Assembly: GCA_903844645.1 (NCBI GenBank)
Contig: CAIMUP010000001.1
Span: 1 to 64,000, forward strand
Source of the DNA: an uncultured Bacteroidota bacterium
GTDB taxonomy: Bacteria > Bacteroidota > Bacteroidia > AKYH767-A > JABDAW01
Length of the DNA: 64,000 nt
Direction of reading: 5' to 3'
Made by a program: the position numbers and the translations under genes. This document shows, in pieces, positions 44,385 to 55,867 of the stretch (the first letter of the stretch is position 1; every line of letters begins with the position of its first letter). The notes beneath the pieces were generated by a model that was given only the letters and a program-made list of their open reading frames with translations, did no database searches and had not been told where the DNA came from.

Positions 44385-47300
44385 ATGAAAAGAATTACAA
44401 AAATCGTTAAATCCTTCCCAGCACTTGGTGGTAAAATGCTGATGATTGCCCTATTCCTTTCCTTGTATGGGCTGCATGTACAAGGCGCAGATTTATACGC
44501 AGTATCGCGTAACGGTCCTACTCTTTATTCTTATGATACAGTTACCTGGTCACAAACCAATTCTGTTACATTAACATCAACGAGTTATACTATCAATTGG
44601 GGCTTAGGATTAACCTATAATCCTCAAAACGGAAAGTACTATGCTATTTTAGTAACGGGTTCTGGCAGAAGATTAGTAACTGTGGTACCATCTACCGGAG
44701 TATGTACAGATATTGGAGCCCCACCAGGTGGTCTCTCGAGCATCACTTTTGCACCGAACGGAAGATTGTTTGGGGTAACAGGTACTGATGCCGGACATTC
44801 GCTTTATAAAATCAACCCTTCAAATGCAAGTGCAACATCGGTAGCAACATTAACCAATGGTCTTGCTGGACAAATCATTGCGTTTAATCCCGATGATGGA
44901 TACCTTTATCATTGGACATATCAAGTTTTTGAAAAGATAGATACCGTAGGATACGTTAGTACTTCGATATCAATGTCAGGAAACTATACTGATTTAAACG
45001 AGCCTTTTGGTGCAGTATATAAGGGCAATGGATCCTTTATTGTAAATGATTACAATAATTTAGAAATGACATTGACTACTAATGGTGTTGGCTCAAATGA
45101 GCATAGTTTGGGCTTTGGTAGTTTAAGAGGATTTGCCTTCAATTTCTATATAAACACGCTGACCCCTGCTTCTCAAACTATCTGTAGTGGAAGTGCGATA
45201 TCGAATATTACCATGTCTCCGGCATTATTTCCTTCTTCATCAAATTTAGGAGGTTTTGGTACAAATCAGTATCTGACAGTAGATAATTCAGGCTACTATT
45301 TCGATATTGCCAATGTATCTAATCAGGCAATAAAAATTCTTTCCATTCCGGTAGAGATGGTAACAAGGAATGGTTTATTTACAACAACAAATTGTGGTTT
45401 CACAATATATGAAACGACCACAGCCACCACATCTACTACTGTTGCAACCAATTCAGGTGCATGGAGTGCAGTTGTTACTGCTACTTTGCCATTCCATTCA
45501 GGTCCACCCGGCTCAACGATTTTCACTAATTATCCGGTTAATTTAATTTTTCAAGCCGGAGAGTCCCATGGATTTTATATTAAATGCAACACGGCAAATT
45601 TTTCAACTGGATTTTCACAAAGCGGTACCTATTCAGAACCTCTAACTGACGGAGTCCTAAAAATAAGTAATCAATGGCAATCAAATGGTAGTTTTTCAAC
45701 TAATAATTCAGCTGGCGGATTAATGGGATTTGTAATCTATAAAGGCGGAACATCGGGTTCAAACTGGACCCGGACCAATACTACTAATATAACCGGAACT
45801 ACTAATGCAGGAAATTCATCAAGCAGTACCTACCCCATCCATGGGACGCTTACTAATAATACAACAACACCACAAACAACCACTTATTCTGTCACCCTGA
45901 CCGATATTAATGGCAATACTTCCACTACCGCAGCATCGGTGACGGTCAATCCCCTCCCTAATGCAGGCATCACAGGAGGATCAACACAATGTACTCCGGC
46001 ATCACTAACAGCAAGTGGCGGAACCAGTTATTTATGGTCGAATGGAGCTACTACTGCTACGGTTTCTTTAACCACCAGCGGAACCTATACTGTAACCGTT
46101 GCAGCGAATAGTTGCTCGGCATCCACATCACAAACGATTACTGTTGCAGGTCCACCTACTATTACTTCCTTCGCACCATCATCCGGTAATGTGGGGACAT
46201 CGGTTGTTATCACCGGCACGAATTTCAATGCTACTCCATCGAATAATATTGTTTACTTCGGAGCTGTGAAAGCCGTTGTTACTGCGGCATCCGCTACATC
46301 ATTGACAGCTACTGTGCCTGCCGGAAGTACTTATGATTATATCACTGTGAAGAACGGTTGCAACTATACCGGATATTCTAAATTGAAGTTTAATCCGACA
46401 TTTAATTGTGGAGGAATAGCAGGGAGATCGTTTGCTTCTCCTGTTACTTATTCATCAACATTTAATGGAACAGGAGAACAAGCTGTGGCTGCTGTGGATT
46501 TGGATGGAGATGGCAAACCGGAAATGATTTCAAGTCATTATAATTATTCCACACATGGCGGTTTATCAGTATATCTGAATACCGCGACGCTGGGCGTTAT
46601 TGATAACAATACGTTTGCCTCACAGTTTGATATTCAAGTGCCATTGTCTGGAGGGAATATCAAGATCGGAGATTTGAATTCGGATGGGAAGAAGGATTTT
46701 GTGGTGGCAAATTATGCTACCAATCAAATAACCATCATTCAGAATAACAGCACTACCGGAAACCTTGTTTTTGGTACGCCTATCAACTTTTCGAGTAATT
46801 ATAATATGAATGGAATCACGATAAATGATTTCGATGGAGATGGTAAAGTTGATTTCATAGCGACCTCTGCGAATGTGAATAATATTTCTGTTTATAGAAA
46901 TGTTTCTTCTTCCTCTACATTAGATGGAAGTTCATTTTATCAAGCTGACATTACTATCACCGGCGTTTCCTCTCTTTGGGATATTGCTTCGGGAGATATT
47001 GATGGCGATGGCAAGGCGGATCTGGCTATTTCTGCGGGAAATGGAACTACTTATATTTTGTTGAATACTTCGAATGGGAGTATTTCTTTTGCTGCTCCTT
47101 TCACGATTACAACCAGTAGCAGTTTAGGTGGTATCGAATTGGTTGATATGAATAATGATGGGAAGTTGGATATTGTAGAGAATTATAATGGACAGGCAGA
47201 GTTTATAAAAAATACAAGCGGTGTTGGTACTTTATCATTTGATAGTCCTGTGTTATTAAATATTGCTGCAAGTCGCAGTACTTTTATTGCAGCGGGAGAT

Positions 47301-48947
47301 ATTAATGGCGACGGGAAAGTTGATTTAGTTTATCCGAATTACTTTTCGAATTTAATAGATGTCGTTTCTAATTCTACCAACGGCACCAGCATCACAACAA
47401 CTTTTGATACCGCATTTGCATTGAGTGGTAATCCTAATGGAGTCTTTTTATGTGATATTGATGGGGATGGTAAACCAGAATTAATAGCTAATTCATGGAA
47501 TGTTGAAGCTATTAATGTTTATAAGAATATTTCGAATCTGATACCAACAATCTCACCAACTTCTCCAGTATCAATTTGTACCGGAAGCAGTACCACTTTG
47601 ACCGCAGGGAGTGGATATAGCAGCTATCTATGGAGTAATAGTGCAACTACGCAATCCATAACAGTATCTGCTTCGGGTACTTATTCTGTTCAGGTAAATG
47701 GATGTTCGGGAACAGCCTCCCAGGTTGTTACTGTTAATCCGCTTCCTACTCCGAGTATCAGTGGTACTAATCCTTACTGTGCTCATTTATCATCAACCAC
47801 ATTAAATGCAGGTTCATATAATTCTTACCTCTGGACTGGAGGTGCAACAACTCAAACGATAGCAGTATCTGCGGGTACATATACTGTAACCGTTACCGAT
47901 GCTAATACTTGCACAAGTGCAACATCAGTTGTTGTAACCACGATGCTTTGTAATACTGTTTCTTGTGCAATGGGTACTACTACATTCTGTGCTGGAGCTA
48001 CTTCTTCAGTTGATTATACAATCATAGGAACTTACAATGCAGGCAATATCTTTACTGCACAATTGAGTGATGCCAGTGGAAGTTTCGCAAGCCCGACAAG
48101 CATCGGTTCAGTAACATCTACATCGGCTGGTAGTATTTCAATATCTATCCCAAGCAATGCTGTAGGAACGGGATACAGAGTACGAGTTAATTCAAGTAAT
48201 CCTGCAGTAACAGGTGCAAATAACGGAACTGATATTATTGTTTATTCTAATCCTTTTGCAAGCATAGGTTCCCATATTGATGTGAATTGTTTTGGTAATG
48301 CGAATGGATTATTATCTGTAGATGCTGCTGGTGGTGGTGGAAGTTTTACATACCTCTGGTCTCTTAATTCTTCGACATCAACATTTATAACCAGCCTTGT
48401 GGCAGGTACTTATTCGGTTACGGTTACAGATAATCATGGTTGTACTTCTACAACATCTGCTATCGTTACACAACCGAGTTTATTGACTACATCTTCATCA
48501 AGCGGTACGATTAATTGTTATGGACAATCAACATCGGTAACTATTAATGCAAGTGGTGGCTCAACAGCCTATACTGGTACGGGAGTAGTTTCTAATGTAA
48601 CAGCCGGAACTTATACCTACACCGTTTCTGATGCTCATGGGTGTACTGCTTCGACATCGTTAACTATAACGCAGCCTGTGTTGGGAACTTTCGGTTCATC
48701 AAATGTAAATCCAGCGTGCAACGGAGCTGCAACAGGTAGCATCGGGGTTACGAATTTAACAGGGGGAACCGGATTGAAAACGTATTCTAACAATGGTGGT
48801 TCATCCTTTCAATTATCCAATAGCTTTACAGGGCTTTCGGTAGGAACTTATTCCATGGAAGTAACTTATGGCAGCGGATGTACTTCGACTTTTAATGTTG
48901 TGCTCTCTCAACCGACCACCAATATCTTCACCACCACTTACGAATAA
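44385..48947 (+). CDS. giant FG-GAP/IPT-TIG surface protein, 5' part of a frameshifted gene
   Basis: About 1520 residues. Start at 44385 (MKRITKIVKSFPALGGKMLM) because it begins a proper signal peptide ending near HVQGADLYA; an ATG 39 bp upstream adds 13 unlikely residues. After an N-terminal beta-propeller-like part comes an Ig/SprB-like stretch and an IPT/TIG domain (about 590-670, PTITSFAPSSGNVGTSVVIT). Seven FG-GAP/VCBS repeats follow (about 700-1050, for example DLDGDGKPE, DFDGDGKVD, DINGDGKVD; likely calcium-binding). The rest is Ig-like/SprB-like repeats. It stops at 48947 because of a frameshift near 48938. Probably T9SS-exported together with the next entry. Confidence 0.85.
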   Translation: MKRITKIVKSFPALGGKMLMIALFLSLYGLHVQGADLYAVSRNGPTLYSYDTVTWSQTNSVTLTSTSYTINWGLGLTYNPQNGKYYAILVTGSGRRLVTVVPSTGVCTDIGAPPGGLSSITFAPNGRLFGVTGTDAGHSLYKINPSNASATSVATLTNGLAGQIIAFNPDDGYLYHWTYQVFEKIDTVGYVSTSISMSGNYTDLNEPFGAVYKGNGSFIVNDYNNLEMTLTTNGVGSNEHSLGFGSLRGFAFNFYINTLTPASQTICSGSAISNITMSPALFPSSSNLGGFGTNQYLTVDNSGYYFDIANVSNQAIKILSIPVEMVTRNGLFTTTNCGFTIYETTTATTSTTVATNSGAWSAVVTATLPFHSGPPGSTIFTNYPVNLIFQAGESHGFYIKCNTANFSTGFSQSGTYSEPLTDGVLKISNQWQSNGSFSTNNSAGGLMGFVIYKGGTSGSNWTRTNTTNITGTTNAGNSSSSTYPIHGTLTNNTTTPQTTTYSVTLTDINGNTSTTAASVTVNPLPNAGITGGSTQCTPASLTASGGTSYLWSNGATTATVSLTTSGTYTVTVAANSCSASTSQTITVAGPPTITSFAPSSGNVGTSVVITGTNFNATPSNNIVYFGAVKAVVTAASATSLTATVPAGSTYDYITVKNGCNYTGYSKLKFNPTFNCGGIAGRSFASPVTYSSTFNGTGEQAVAAVDLDGDGKPEMISSHYNYSTHGGLSVYLNTATLGVIDNNTFASQFDIQVPLSGGNIKIGDLNSDGKKDFVVANYATNQITIIQNNSTTGNLVFGTPINFSSNYNMNGITINDFDGDGKVDFIATSANVNNISVYRNVSSSSTLDGSSFYQADITITGVSSLWDIASGDIDGDGKADLAISAGNGTTYILLNTSNGSISFAAPFTITTSSSLGGIELVDMNNDGKLDIVENYNGQAEFIKNTSGVGTLSFDSPVLLNIAASRSTFIAAGDINGDGKVDLVYPNYFSNLIDVVSNSTNGTSITTTFDTAFALSGNPNGVFLCDIDGDGKPELIANSWNVEAINVYKNISNLIPTISPTSPVSICTGSSTTLTAGSGYSSYLWSNSATTQSITVSASGTYSVQVNGCSGTASQVVTVNPLPTPSISGTNPYCAHLSSTTLNAGSYNSYLWTGGATTQTIAVSAGTYTVTVTDANTCTSATSVVVTTMLCNTVSCAMGTTTFCAGATSSVDYTIIGTYNAGNIFTAQLSDASGSFASPTSIGSVTSTSAGSISISIPSNAVGTGYRVRVNSSNPAVTGANNGTDIIVYSNPFASIGSHIDVNCFGNANGLLSVDAAGGGGSFTYLWSLNSSTSTFITSLVAGTYSVTVTDNHGCTSTTSAIVTQPSLLTTSSSSGTINCYGQSTSVTINASGGSTAYTGTGVVSNVTAGTYTYTVSDAHGCTASTSLTITQPVLGTFGSSNVNPACNGAATGSIGVTNLTGGTGLKTYSNNGGSSFQLSNSFTGLSVGTYSMEVTYGSGCTSTFNVVLSQPTTNIFTTTYE

Positions 48948-49674
48948 CACGACCTGTACTTCTGCTGCACAGGGAAGTATTGCCGTAACCGCATCGGGAG
49001 GTACGGGTACGAAAGTTTATTCTAAAGATAATGGAACAACCTACCAAGGGGCATCGTTATTCAGTGCGTTGGCGAATGGGACTTATACCGTGATGACCAA
49101 GGATGCGAATGGTTGTTTGAGCGGCACCTCTTCTTATACAATCATCACTTCTGGCGGCATTTCATTCACTACCACAATTGTCAACCCGAATCCTTGTTTA
49201 ACAGGGGCTAATGGTAAGATTACGGTACTTGCCTCTGGCGGTTCAGGATATTTCAATTATTCAAAAGATGGAGGCAGCACCTGGCAATCATCCAATGTAT
49301 TCACCGCGTTGCATCATGGAACATTTTCGATGCAAGTGAGGGATGTATTAGGATGTATATCCGGCATTTCGGTGATCGTCGTGGGTCCTGCTTGCCGCGA
49401 GGAAAGCATAACGACCAATTCATCTTATTCATTCTCCATTTATCCAAACCCGGCGACCAACCAAGCGACGGTTGTATTTAATTCATCAACCGAAGAAAAA
49501 TACACGGTAACGATGATAGACGTAATGGGTAGAACGGTGATTAATTCCACAAATACCGCCGTAGTTGGCGAGAATCAAATCCAGATAAATCTTTCCAACA
49601 TCGCCAAAGGGATTTATTCTATTATCCTCCAAAAGGGCGATGGTATGATGCAGCAAAAGATCGTTGTGGAATAA
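48868..49674 (+). CDS. C-terminal part of the giant surface protein with T9SS sorting domain
   Basis: The open frame is 268 residues, but only the part after about 48938 continues the protein. Removing one T at 48938-48939 joins NIFTTT to TNNTTCTSAAQG, matching the FTTTIVNPNPC pattern of the next repeat. Two more SprB-like repeats follow (GTYTVMTKDANGC, GTFSMQVRDVLGC). The protein ends in a T9SS type A sorting domain (FSIYPNPATNQATVVFNSST ... LSNIAKGIYSIILQKGDG). Whole gene: ~1765 residues. Either a real frameshift mutation, a programmed event or a sequencing error. Confidence 0.8.
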   Translation: MAADVLRLLMLCSLNRPPISSPPLTNNTTCTSAAQGSIAVTASGGTGTKVYSKDNGTTYQGASLFSALANGTYTVMTKDANGCLSGTSSYTIITSGGISFTTTIVNPNPCLTGANGKITVLASGGSGYFNYSKDGGSTWQSSNVFTALHHGTFSMQVRDVLGCISGISVIVVGPACREESITTNSSYSFSIYPNPATNQATVVFNSSTEEKYTVTMIDVMGRTVINSTNTAVVGENQIQINLSNIAKGIYSIILQKGDGMMQQKIVVE

Positions 49675-49697
49675 GTTATTTCATTTCATAAAACAAG

Positions 49698-49726
49698 AAA
49701 GCCTCACATTTTGTGGGGCTTTTTTT
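49698..49726 (+). terminator. Rho-independent terminator after the giant gene
   Basis: AGCCTCACA / TGTGGGGCT with a TTT loop and one G-T pair, then seven T; 24 bp after the stop. Confidence 0.88.
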
Positions 49727-49752
49727 ATGCACCTTCCCAAACCCATTCCCAC

Positions 49753-49983
49753 CTCTTTTAATGGAAAGATAGCGAACTTCCTTTTAAAGATAACGACCTT
49801 CCTTTTAAAGATAACGAACTTCCATTTAAAGATAACGACCTTCCTTTTAAAGATAACGAACTTCCATTTAAAGATAACGAACTTCCATTTAAAGATAACG
49901 AACTTCCTTTTAAAGATAACGAACTTCCATTTAAAGATAGCGAACTTCCTTTTAAAGATAGCGACCTTTCATTGGAATATGTC
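49753..49983. repeat. 21-bp tandem array I
   Basis: Nine 21-bp units without indel (49774-49962), with degenerate units on both ends. Unit types: GAACTTCCTTTTAAAGATAA and GAACTTCCATTTAAAGATAA; CTTT-T-AAAG is a palindrome. It lies between the convergent 3' ends of the two giant surface-protein genes. The following 140 bp (49984-50125) shows nothing clear. Confidence 0.95.
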
Positions 49984-50125
49984 TCCGCCGGATTTTTTTG
50001 CCTCCCCAAAAACTCCCATTCCCCGTTATAAAACCGGAATTTCGGGGAATCGGAGGGGGAGGGTGGTGGAGGAGTCCTCGAGAGGGGGTGTTGAGGATTA
50101 AATTTTATTAAATACCACAGAAAGA

Positions 50126-53100
50126 CTATTTAATGATGGCTAATTTTCCATTGATAGCGGCTCGGGAGCGATTGCTATCCTCGGCAATCAGTTGCCAATA
50201 GTAAATGCCTTGACTTAAATGCGAAACATTGAGCAGTGTTTTGCCGGAAGTTCCTGTTAATAGCTTTGAAAAAACGATTCTTCCGAGAACATCCTGAATG
50301 ATAAATCGGGAATTCGGGTTAAGATTCATCAAATAGAAGTTTCCATCGTTCGGATTCGGAACAATAGTGGCGGCGAGGCTGTTATTTTCTTCCGAAATAC
50401 CGGTGCAAGCGGCAACATTCAGGGTCATCATCGCGGTATCCGAACATCCATCAGGAGCAGTATAAAGATACGTGATCGGGAAGCTGCCAACACCAGCATT
50501 TTGGGGATTAAATATGCCGTTATTGACATTGTTACCGATAAAAATTCCATTAACAGGCAGCCCGCCCTGTAATAAAAATGGCGGCGAGGTAATGCAAACA
50601 GTAGTATCGTGTGGCGAAAGGGTTACGAGCGGCATGGAACGGATGGAAATATCTGCGCCATTGTCTGTGCCTATAACGGCAGGGTTGGAGGAACGTATTC
50701 TTATTCGATAATGGGTACCGGGAAGGGTATTGAAGGGAATGGTAACGGTCATTACTGTGGCATTCACGGCGGCAAGCGTACCGATAATGGTGGTATTGGC
50801 AGCGAAACCACCTGCCGAATCGCTCAATTCGGCAGTGAAGACATTGTTATTATTGCAAGCGAATGAGGAACTAAAATAAAACAGAAAAGAAGTACCCGTA
50901 CAATAGCTGTTTTGCTCCAAATGTACCGCAGAAAGGATAGGCAAGAGGTGATAACAAACGGAGAGCTTGGGTGTTTTGGTGGAATCGGTATTGTATCCTG
51001 AAGCGAACAACATGGAACGGTTTCCGGCTTCATTAAGCAATGAAAAAATCATTCCATGATTGCCGAAATTGAGCATGTCTTTGGTGATATTCAGGACATC
51101 AATATAGGGATATGATTGGGTATTGTAAGCAGAATTAGGAAGCATAACCTGGTGGGTAGTATCTTTGGCGGGTTGATTAATCCAAGTGACGGAATTCGGT
51201 GTCCACGGGGCAATAATTCGTTGCAAAGTGCTTGCATTGTACATAGTATGTCCCTGATTGCCACTTGGCGAAAGGTGCCAGGATAGCGATAGGTGGGCAG
51301 AGTCTATCACAGTGTTCGCAGCGATAGCAGAAAGGTTGAATTGTAATAGGCTTCTTAGACAATTCGCACTCCAATGGATGGCGACGAAATCAGGATGGTT
51401 GGGATAGCTATTTCCTGGTGCATTTTGACTAATAACTCCGCCCTGGGATGGATGAAAACTGGTGCAATAGCAACGGTTCACGGTTATAAACAAAGTATCT
51501 GCGGGGCTGGAACCACAAGGATTGTCGGCAGTAACAAGAATATATCCGCCAATACTATCAGGAATGACGGAAATGGTATTGGCATTCGGCGAACCCTGCC
51601 ATCCATTAGGTAAAATCCATGTATAATTGGTGGCATTAGGAACAGGATTAATGTAATAGGTTACGAGAGTTCCTGCACATAGTACGGTATCACCATAAAT
51701 CATATCAGGAGCATTCGGAGCATGCAGATTGACGGTAATATCCTGAACGCCCGTGCCCGTGCATCCATTAGAATCGGTCACAGTAACGGTGTAATTGCCA
51801 GTAGAGAATACCGTAATGCTTTGGGATGATAGGGAATTGCTCCAGAGGTATGCAGCAGCCGTGCTGGAGGTGATAGAAACACTGTCGCCTATACAGAAAA
51901 CAGTGGGACCACTAACAGAAATCGTTGGCGGAACATGTGGAAGGATTGTAATCGTATCAACAGTGCTGGCAGTGCATCCGAAACTATTGGTAACGGTAAC
52001 CGAATAGATGCCTGAAGAATAAACTACAATGGAATGTGAGGTAGAACCACTGCTCCAATGATAGTGATTGAATGTAGCAGCATCTAATATCGCGGAATCG
52101 CCATTGCATAAGGGTGAAGGCGCATTGGAATTGATGGCAGGAATGGGGTTTGGATTCACAACTACACTATGATTCGCCGCGCCTGTACATCCCGAAGCAT
52201 TAGTTACAGTAACCGAATAAATACCTGATGTATCTACCAAAATAGAAGCAGTAGTATCGGCGGTATTCCATAAATAATGGGCAAAAACACCAGTAGTAAG
52301 GGTCGTGGAATCGCCAAAACAGATAGCAGTAGTACCAGTTATCGTAGGGTTTAATGAAGGATTGTAAGAAACTGTTTGAGAAGCGGTCGCCGTACAACCA
52401 TTTGGGTTGGTAACGGTAAGGATATAGGTATTAGGAGTATAAACCGTGATGCTTTGTGTAGTAGAACCATTGCTCCATGCATAAGAAACCTGACTATTGG
52501 ATGTTAATACCACCGAATCATTAGGACAAAAGGTAGTAGGACCACTTGCCGTAATCACAGGGATATTACTTATGCCGATAGTTATATCGTTTAAGTTCGT
52601 AGTGCTAATAATAACAGGATTGCTACTAACGATTCTTATCCTATAATGATTGCCCGAAATAGTGTTCAATGGAATCAAGGCATTAATAGTACCGCTTACA
52701 GTGGAATTCAGCGTTCCTATATTGATAGGAGTAACGAAACTACCGGCTGAATCACTTAATTGGGCAGTAAAGATATTGCCAGTATTGAAAGTAGAAAAGG
52801 CTATAAAAGGAACTGCTATGGATGCCCCCTGACAATAACTGTTCGATGAAAGATTAGGAATACCTATGCCCGGAATAGTATGATAACAGACTTTTAGTTT
52901 AGGAATTTTGGTGGCATCTGTATTGTATAAAGAAGCAAAGAGCATAGAATTGCTCGGCACTTCATTTTGCAGCCTGAATAAGATACCGTAACTCCCAAAA
53001 GCAATCATATCTTGAACCAAAGGGAGTATGTTTAGGTTCGGATAAGATTGGTTTGCCGAGGAAGAGGTAGGTAAAGACACTTGATTGGTAGTGGAAATCG

Positions 53101-55828
53101 TAGGTTGTGTATTCCATTCCACAGAATTCGTATTCCACCAAGAAGTTACACGTTGCAAATAACTGGCATTAGTACCTACATGCCCAGGATTGCCACTTCC
53201 CGAAGTATGCCATGATAAGAATAGTAAGGAACTATCAATAATAGTGTTGCCAGGGATAGCGGAAAAGTCGAATTTTATTAAACTTCTAAAGATAGTTCCA
53301 TTCCAATCCAAGGCAAGGAAGTCAGGATGATGGTAATAATTAGTAGTAGGAGCAGCACTATTAACTAATCCAGTCTGCATTGGTGATAATGTGCTGCAAT
53401 TACATAATGTTACTATTACATTTAATGTTTCAGGAATACTATTACCACAAGCATTAATGGCAACCACACTAATTATTCCACCATTAGAACCAATAGTTGT
53501 AGTAATGAATGTTGAATTGGAAGAGCCTGTCCAACCTGAAGGTAAAGTCCATTGATAACTTATAGCATTAGCAACAGGCGCAATAGAATATGTTAAGGTA
53601 CTACCGGAACACACAGTAGAAGGTCCGCTAATTAGTCCTGGTTGAGAAGGAAGAGTATTATTTACGGTAATAGTTAGTGAGGAGGAACCAGTACAGCCAT
53701 TAAAATCCGTAACTGTAACATAATACTGGTTAGTATTAAATATAGTAATACTCTGTGTTGTTGCAGCTATGTTCCATAAGTATAATGTTTCAACACTGGA
53801 TGTAAGCGTTACGCTATCCCCTATACAAAAATTAACAGGTCCACTGATAGTAATAATAGGAACAGGATTAGAATTAATAATTATATCGCTTCCATTATCT
53901 ATTCCTATATTATTCGGGTTACTTCCTACAACACGTATCCGGTAATGAATACCATAAACCATATTAGATGGGATAATAGCGTTAATTATTCCACTTGTTG
54001 TCGAAGAAATGGTACCAATATTAATTGGGTTTGTAAAACTACCGTTCATATCACTAAGTTGAGCAGTAAAGATATTACCTGCGTTGAAAGTAAAGAATAC
54101 GGTAAAGGGAATTTGTATAGAATTGCCTTGGCAATAACTATTAGAGGATAAAATATTCGTTGCAGTTCCGGGTATTTGATGATAACATACTTTCAGTTTT
54201 GGTAATTTTGTTGAATCGCTATTATACAAAGAAGCAAAAAGCATAGATTTGGCACTTGTTTCTGATTGCAATCTTAATAATATCCCATTGTTGCCAAAAG
54301 ACATCATATCTTGTATCAAAGGAAGTACATTAATATTAGGATAATTCTGATTAGATAATGTAGAAGTGGATAATGAAACCTCATTTGTTGTTGATATGGT
54401 TGGTTGATTATTCCAACTTACTGAATTGGATGCCCATAAAGAAGTAACTCTTTGCAAATAACTGGCATTTGTTCCTGAATGCCCAGCATTTCCAGATCCA
54501 GAAGGATGCCAAAACAAAGAAAGAAAGGAACTATCAATGGCGGCATTGGAAGGAATAACAGAGAAATCAAATTGTATTAAACTTCTAAAAACGGCACTAC
54601 TCCAAGCAAGCGCAATAAAGTCAGGATGATGAAAATAATTAGTAGTAGGATAGTCACTATTCACAAGACCTGTTTGACTTGGAATCAGAGTATTGCAATT
54701 GCAAATAGTTGCAACTACAGATAATGTTTCAGGAATACTACTACCGCATCCATTCACGGCAATAACAGTAATGATTCCATTAGACACCCCAGTTGTTACA
54801 GTAATAGAAGTTGAATCTGATGAGCCAGCCCAACCTGTTGGCAAGGTCCAAATATAACTTGTTGCATAAGGCACTGGAGTTATGGCATATATTAATGGAG
54901 TTAAATTACCAATACAAAAGTTAATAATTCCATTGATTGCTCCTGGTTGAGCGGGATAAGGAATTACGTTTACAACTTGTGATGCAATCCCAGTACAACC
55001 ATTATTATCAGTTACGGTAAGAGAATATAAGCTTGAACTAAAAACTGTTATGCTCTGTGTCGTTTCTCCCGTACTCCATAAATAATAATTTGCAGGACTT
55101 GAGTTCATGATTAAACTATCACCAATACAAAAGGTAATCGGTCCATTTAAATAAATATTTGGTGCAACGCTAATATTATTTGTTATCGTAATGTCAACTC
55201 CGTTATCACTTCCAATTATTGGAGGGCTACTGCCTACAACCCTTATTCGATAATGAGTTCCGGAGAGTGTATTTGAAGGAATCATCACATTGATAATACC
55301 AGAGAGAGTACCAGACAAAGACCCAATATCAACCGGATTTGAAAAGCTACCACTCGAATCACTCAACTGCGCAGTAAACACATTGCCCGTATTGAAATAA
55401 TTTGAAACGGAGTATGGAACAGGAACAGGGCTTCCTAAACAAAAGGTATTATTTACTAAAGTGCTCGTTGTAAGCAAGGGGTAGAAATGATAACAAACCT
55501 CTAATCTCGGTAAAACGGTTGTATTCGTATTATACATCGAAGCAAATAACATTGAGGTCGGACTTATTAATTCTGATTGTAATCTAAATAAGAAACCGTT
55601 ATTTCCATAAGTTATCATATCCTGAACCAATGGAAGTATGTTCAGGTTTGGATAATTCTGGTTGGATGTAGCACTTGTCGGTATGATAACCTGATGGGTT
55701 GTATCAATCATGGGTTGATTATTCCAGGTTACAGAATTACTATTCCATGAAGAAGTAGCCCTTTGTAAATAACTCGCATTTGGTGTAACATGTCCAGGAT
55801 TTCCTGAACCTGAAGTGTGCCAAAACAA
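50126..55828 (-). CDS. giant DNRLRE/Ig-repeat surface protein, 3' part after an in-frame TAG
   Basis: 1900 residues as an open frame, but it is the direct in-frame continuation of the gene ending at 55868. It contains DNRLRE-type modules, recognisable by repeated FRSLI(K/Q)FDFS and SGSGN(P/A)[20 protein letters not shown] blocks. Between them are Ig-like/SprB-like repeats (ITVSGPTxFCIGDSV, LWSNxxxTQSITV). The protein ends in a T9SS type A sorting domain ([20 protein letters not shown] ... [15 protein letters not shown]). Likely exported to the cell surface, perhaps for adhesion or matrix binding (inference). Confidence 0.85.
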   Translation of the reverse strand: MFWHTSGSGNPGHVTPNASYLQRATSSWNSNSVTWNNQPMIDTTHQVIIPTSATSNQNYPNLNILPLVQDMITYGNNGFLFRLQSELISPTSMLFASMYNTNTTVLPRLEVCYHFYPLLTTSTLVNNTFCLGSPVPVPYSVSNYFNTGNVFTAQLSDSSGSFSNPVDIGSLSGTLSGIINVMIPSNTLSGTHYRIRVVGSSPPIIGSDNGVDITITNNISVAPNIYLNGPITFCIGDSLIMNSSPANYYLWSTGETTQSITVFSSSLYSLTVTDNNGCTGIASQVVNVIPYPAQPGAINGIINFCIGNLTPLIYAITPVPYATSYIWTLPTGWAGSSDSTSITVTTGVSNGIITVIAVNGCGSSIPETLSVVATICNCNTLIPSQTGLVNSDYPTTNYFHHPDFIALAWSSAVFRSLIQFDFSVIPSNAAIDSSFLSLFWHPSGSGNAGHSGTNASYLQRVTSLWASNSVSWNNQPTISTTNEVSLSTSTLSNQNYPNINVLPLIQDMMSFGNNGILLRLQSETSAKSMLFASLYNSDSTKLPKLKVCYHQIPGTATNILSSNSYCQGNSIQIPFTVFFTFNAGNIFTAQLSDMNGSFTNPINIGTISSTTSGIINAIIPSNMVYGIHYRIRVVGSNPNNIGIDNGSDIIINSNPVPIITISGPVNFCIGDSVTLTSSVETLYLWNIAATTQSITIFNTNQYYVTVTDFNGCTGSSSLTITVNNTLPSQPGLISGPSTVCSGSTLTYSIAPVANAISYQWTLPSGWTGSSNSTFITTTIGSNGGIISVVAINACGNSIPETLNVIVTLCNCSTLSPMQTGLVNSAAPTTNYYHHPDFLALDWNGTIFRSLIKFDFSAIPGNTIIDSSLLFLSWHTSGSGNPGHVGTNASYLQRVTSWWNTNSVEWNTQPTISTTNQVSLPTSSSANQSYPNLNILPLVQDMIAFGSYGILFRLQNEVPSNSMLFASLYNTDATKIPKLKVCYHTIPGIGIPNLSSNSYCQGASIAVPFIAFSTFNTGNIFTAQLSDSAGSFVTPINIGTLNSTVSGTINALIPLNTISGNHYRIRIVSSNPVIISTTNLNDITIGISNIPVITASGPTTFCPNDSVVLTSNSQVSYAWSNGSTTQSITVYTPNTYILTVTNPNGCTATASQTVSYNPSLNPTITGTTAICFGDSTTLTTGVFAHYLWNTADTTASILVDTSGIYSVTVTNASGCTGAANHSVVVNPNPIPAINSNAPSPLCNGDSAILDAATFNHYHWSSGSTSHSIVVYSSGIYSVTVTNSFGCTASTVDTITILPHVPPTISVSGPTVFCIGDSVSITSSTAAAYLWSNSLSSQSITVFSTGNYTVTVTDSNGCTGTGVQDITVNLHAPNAPDMIYGDTVLCAGTLVTYYINPVPNATNYTWILPNGWQGSPNANTISVIPDSIGGYILVTADNPCGSSPADTLFITVNRCYCTSFHPSQGGVISQNAPGNSYPNHPDFVAIHWSANCLRSLLQFNLSAIAANTVIDSAHLSLSWHLSPSGNQGHTMYNASTLQRIIAPWTPNSVTWINQPAKDTTHQVMLPNSAYNTQSYPYIDVLNITKDMLNFGNHGMIFSLLNEAGNRSMLFASGYNTDSTKTPKLSVCYHLLPILSAVHLEQNSYCTGTSFLFYFSSSFACNNNNVFTAELSDSAGGFAANTTIIGTLAAVNATVMTVTIPFNTLPGTHYRIRIRSSNPAVIGTDNGADISIRSMPLVTLSPHDTTVCITSPPFLLQGGLPVNGIFIGNNVNNGIFNPQNAGVGSFPITYLYTAPDGCSDTAMMTLNVAACTGISEENNSLAATIVPNPNDGNFYLMNLNPNSRFIIQDVLGRIVFSKLLTGTSGKTLLNVSHLSQGIYYWQLIAEDSNRSRAAINGKLAIIK

Positions 55829-55867
55829 GGATAGTAATCCACTATCTAAAATCGTGTTCGATGGAAT

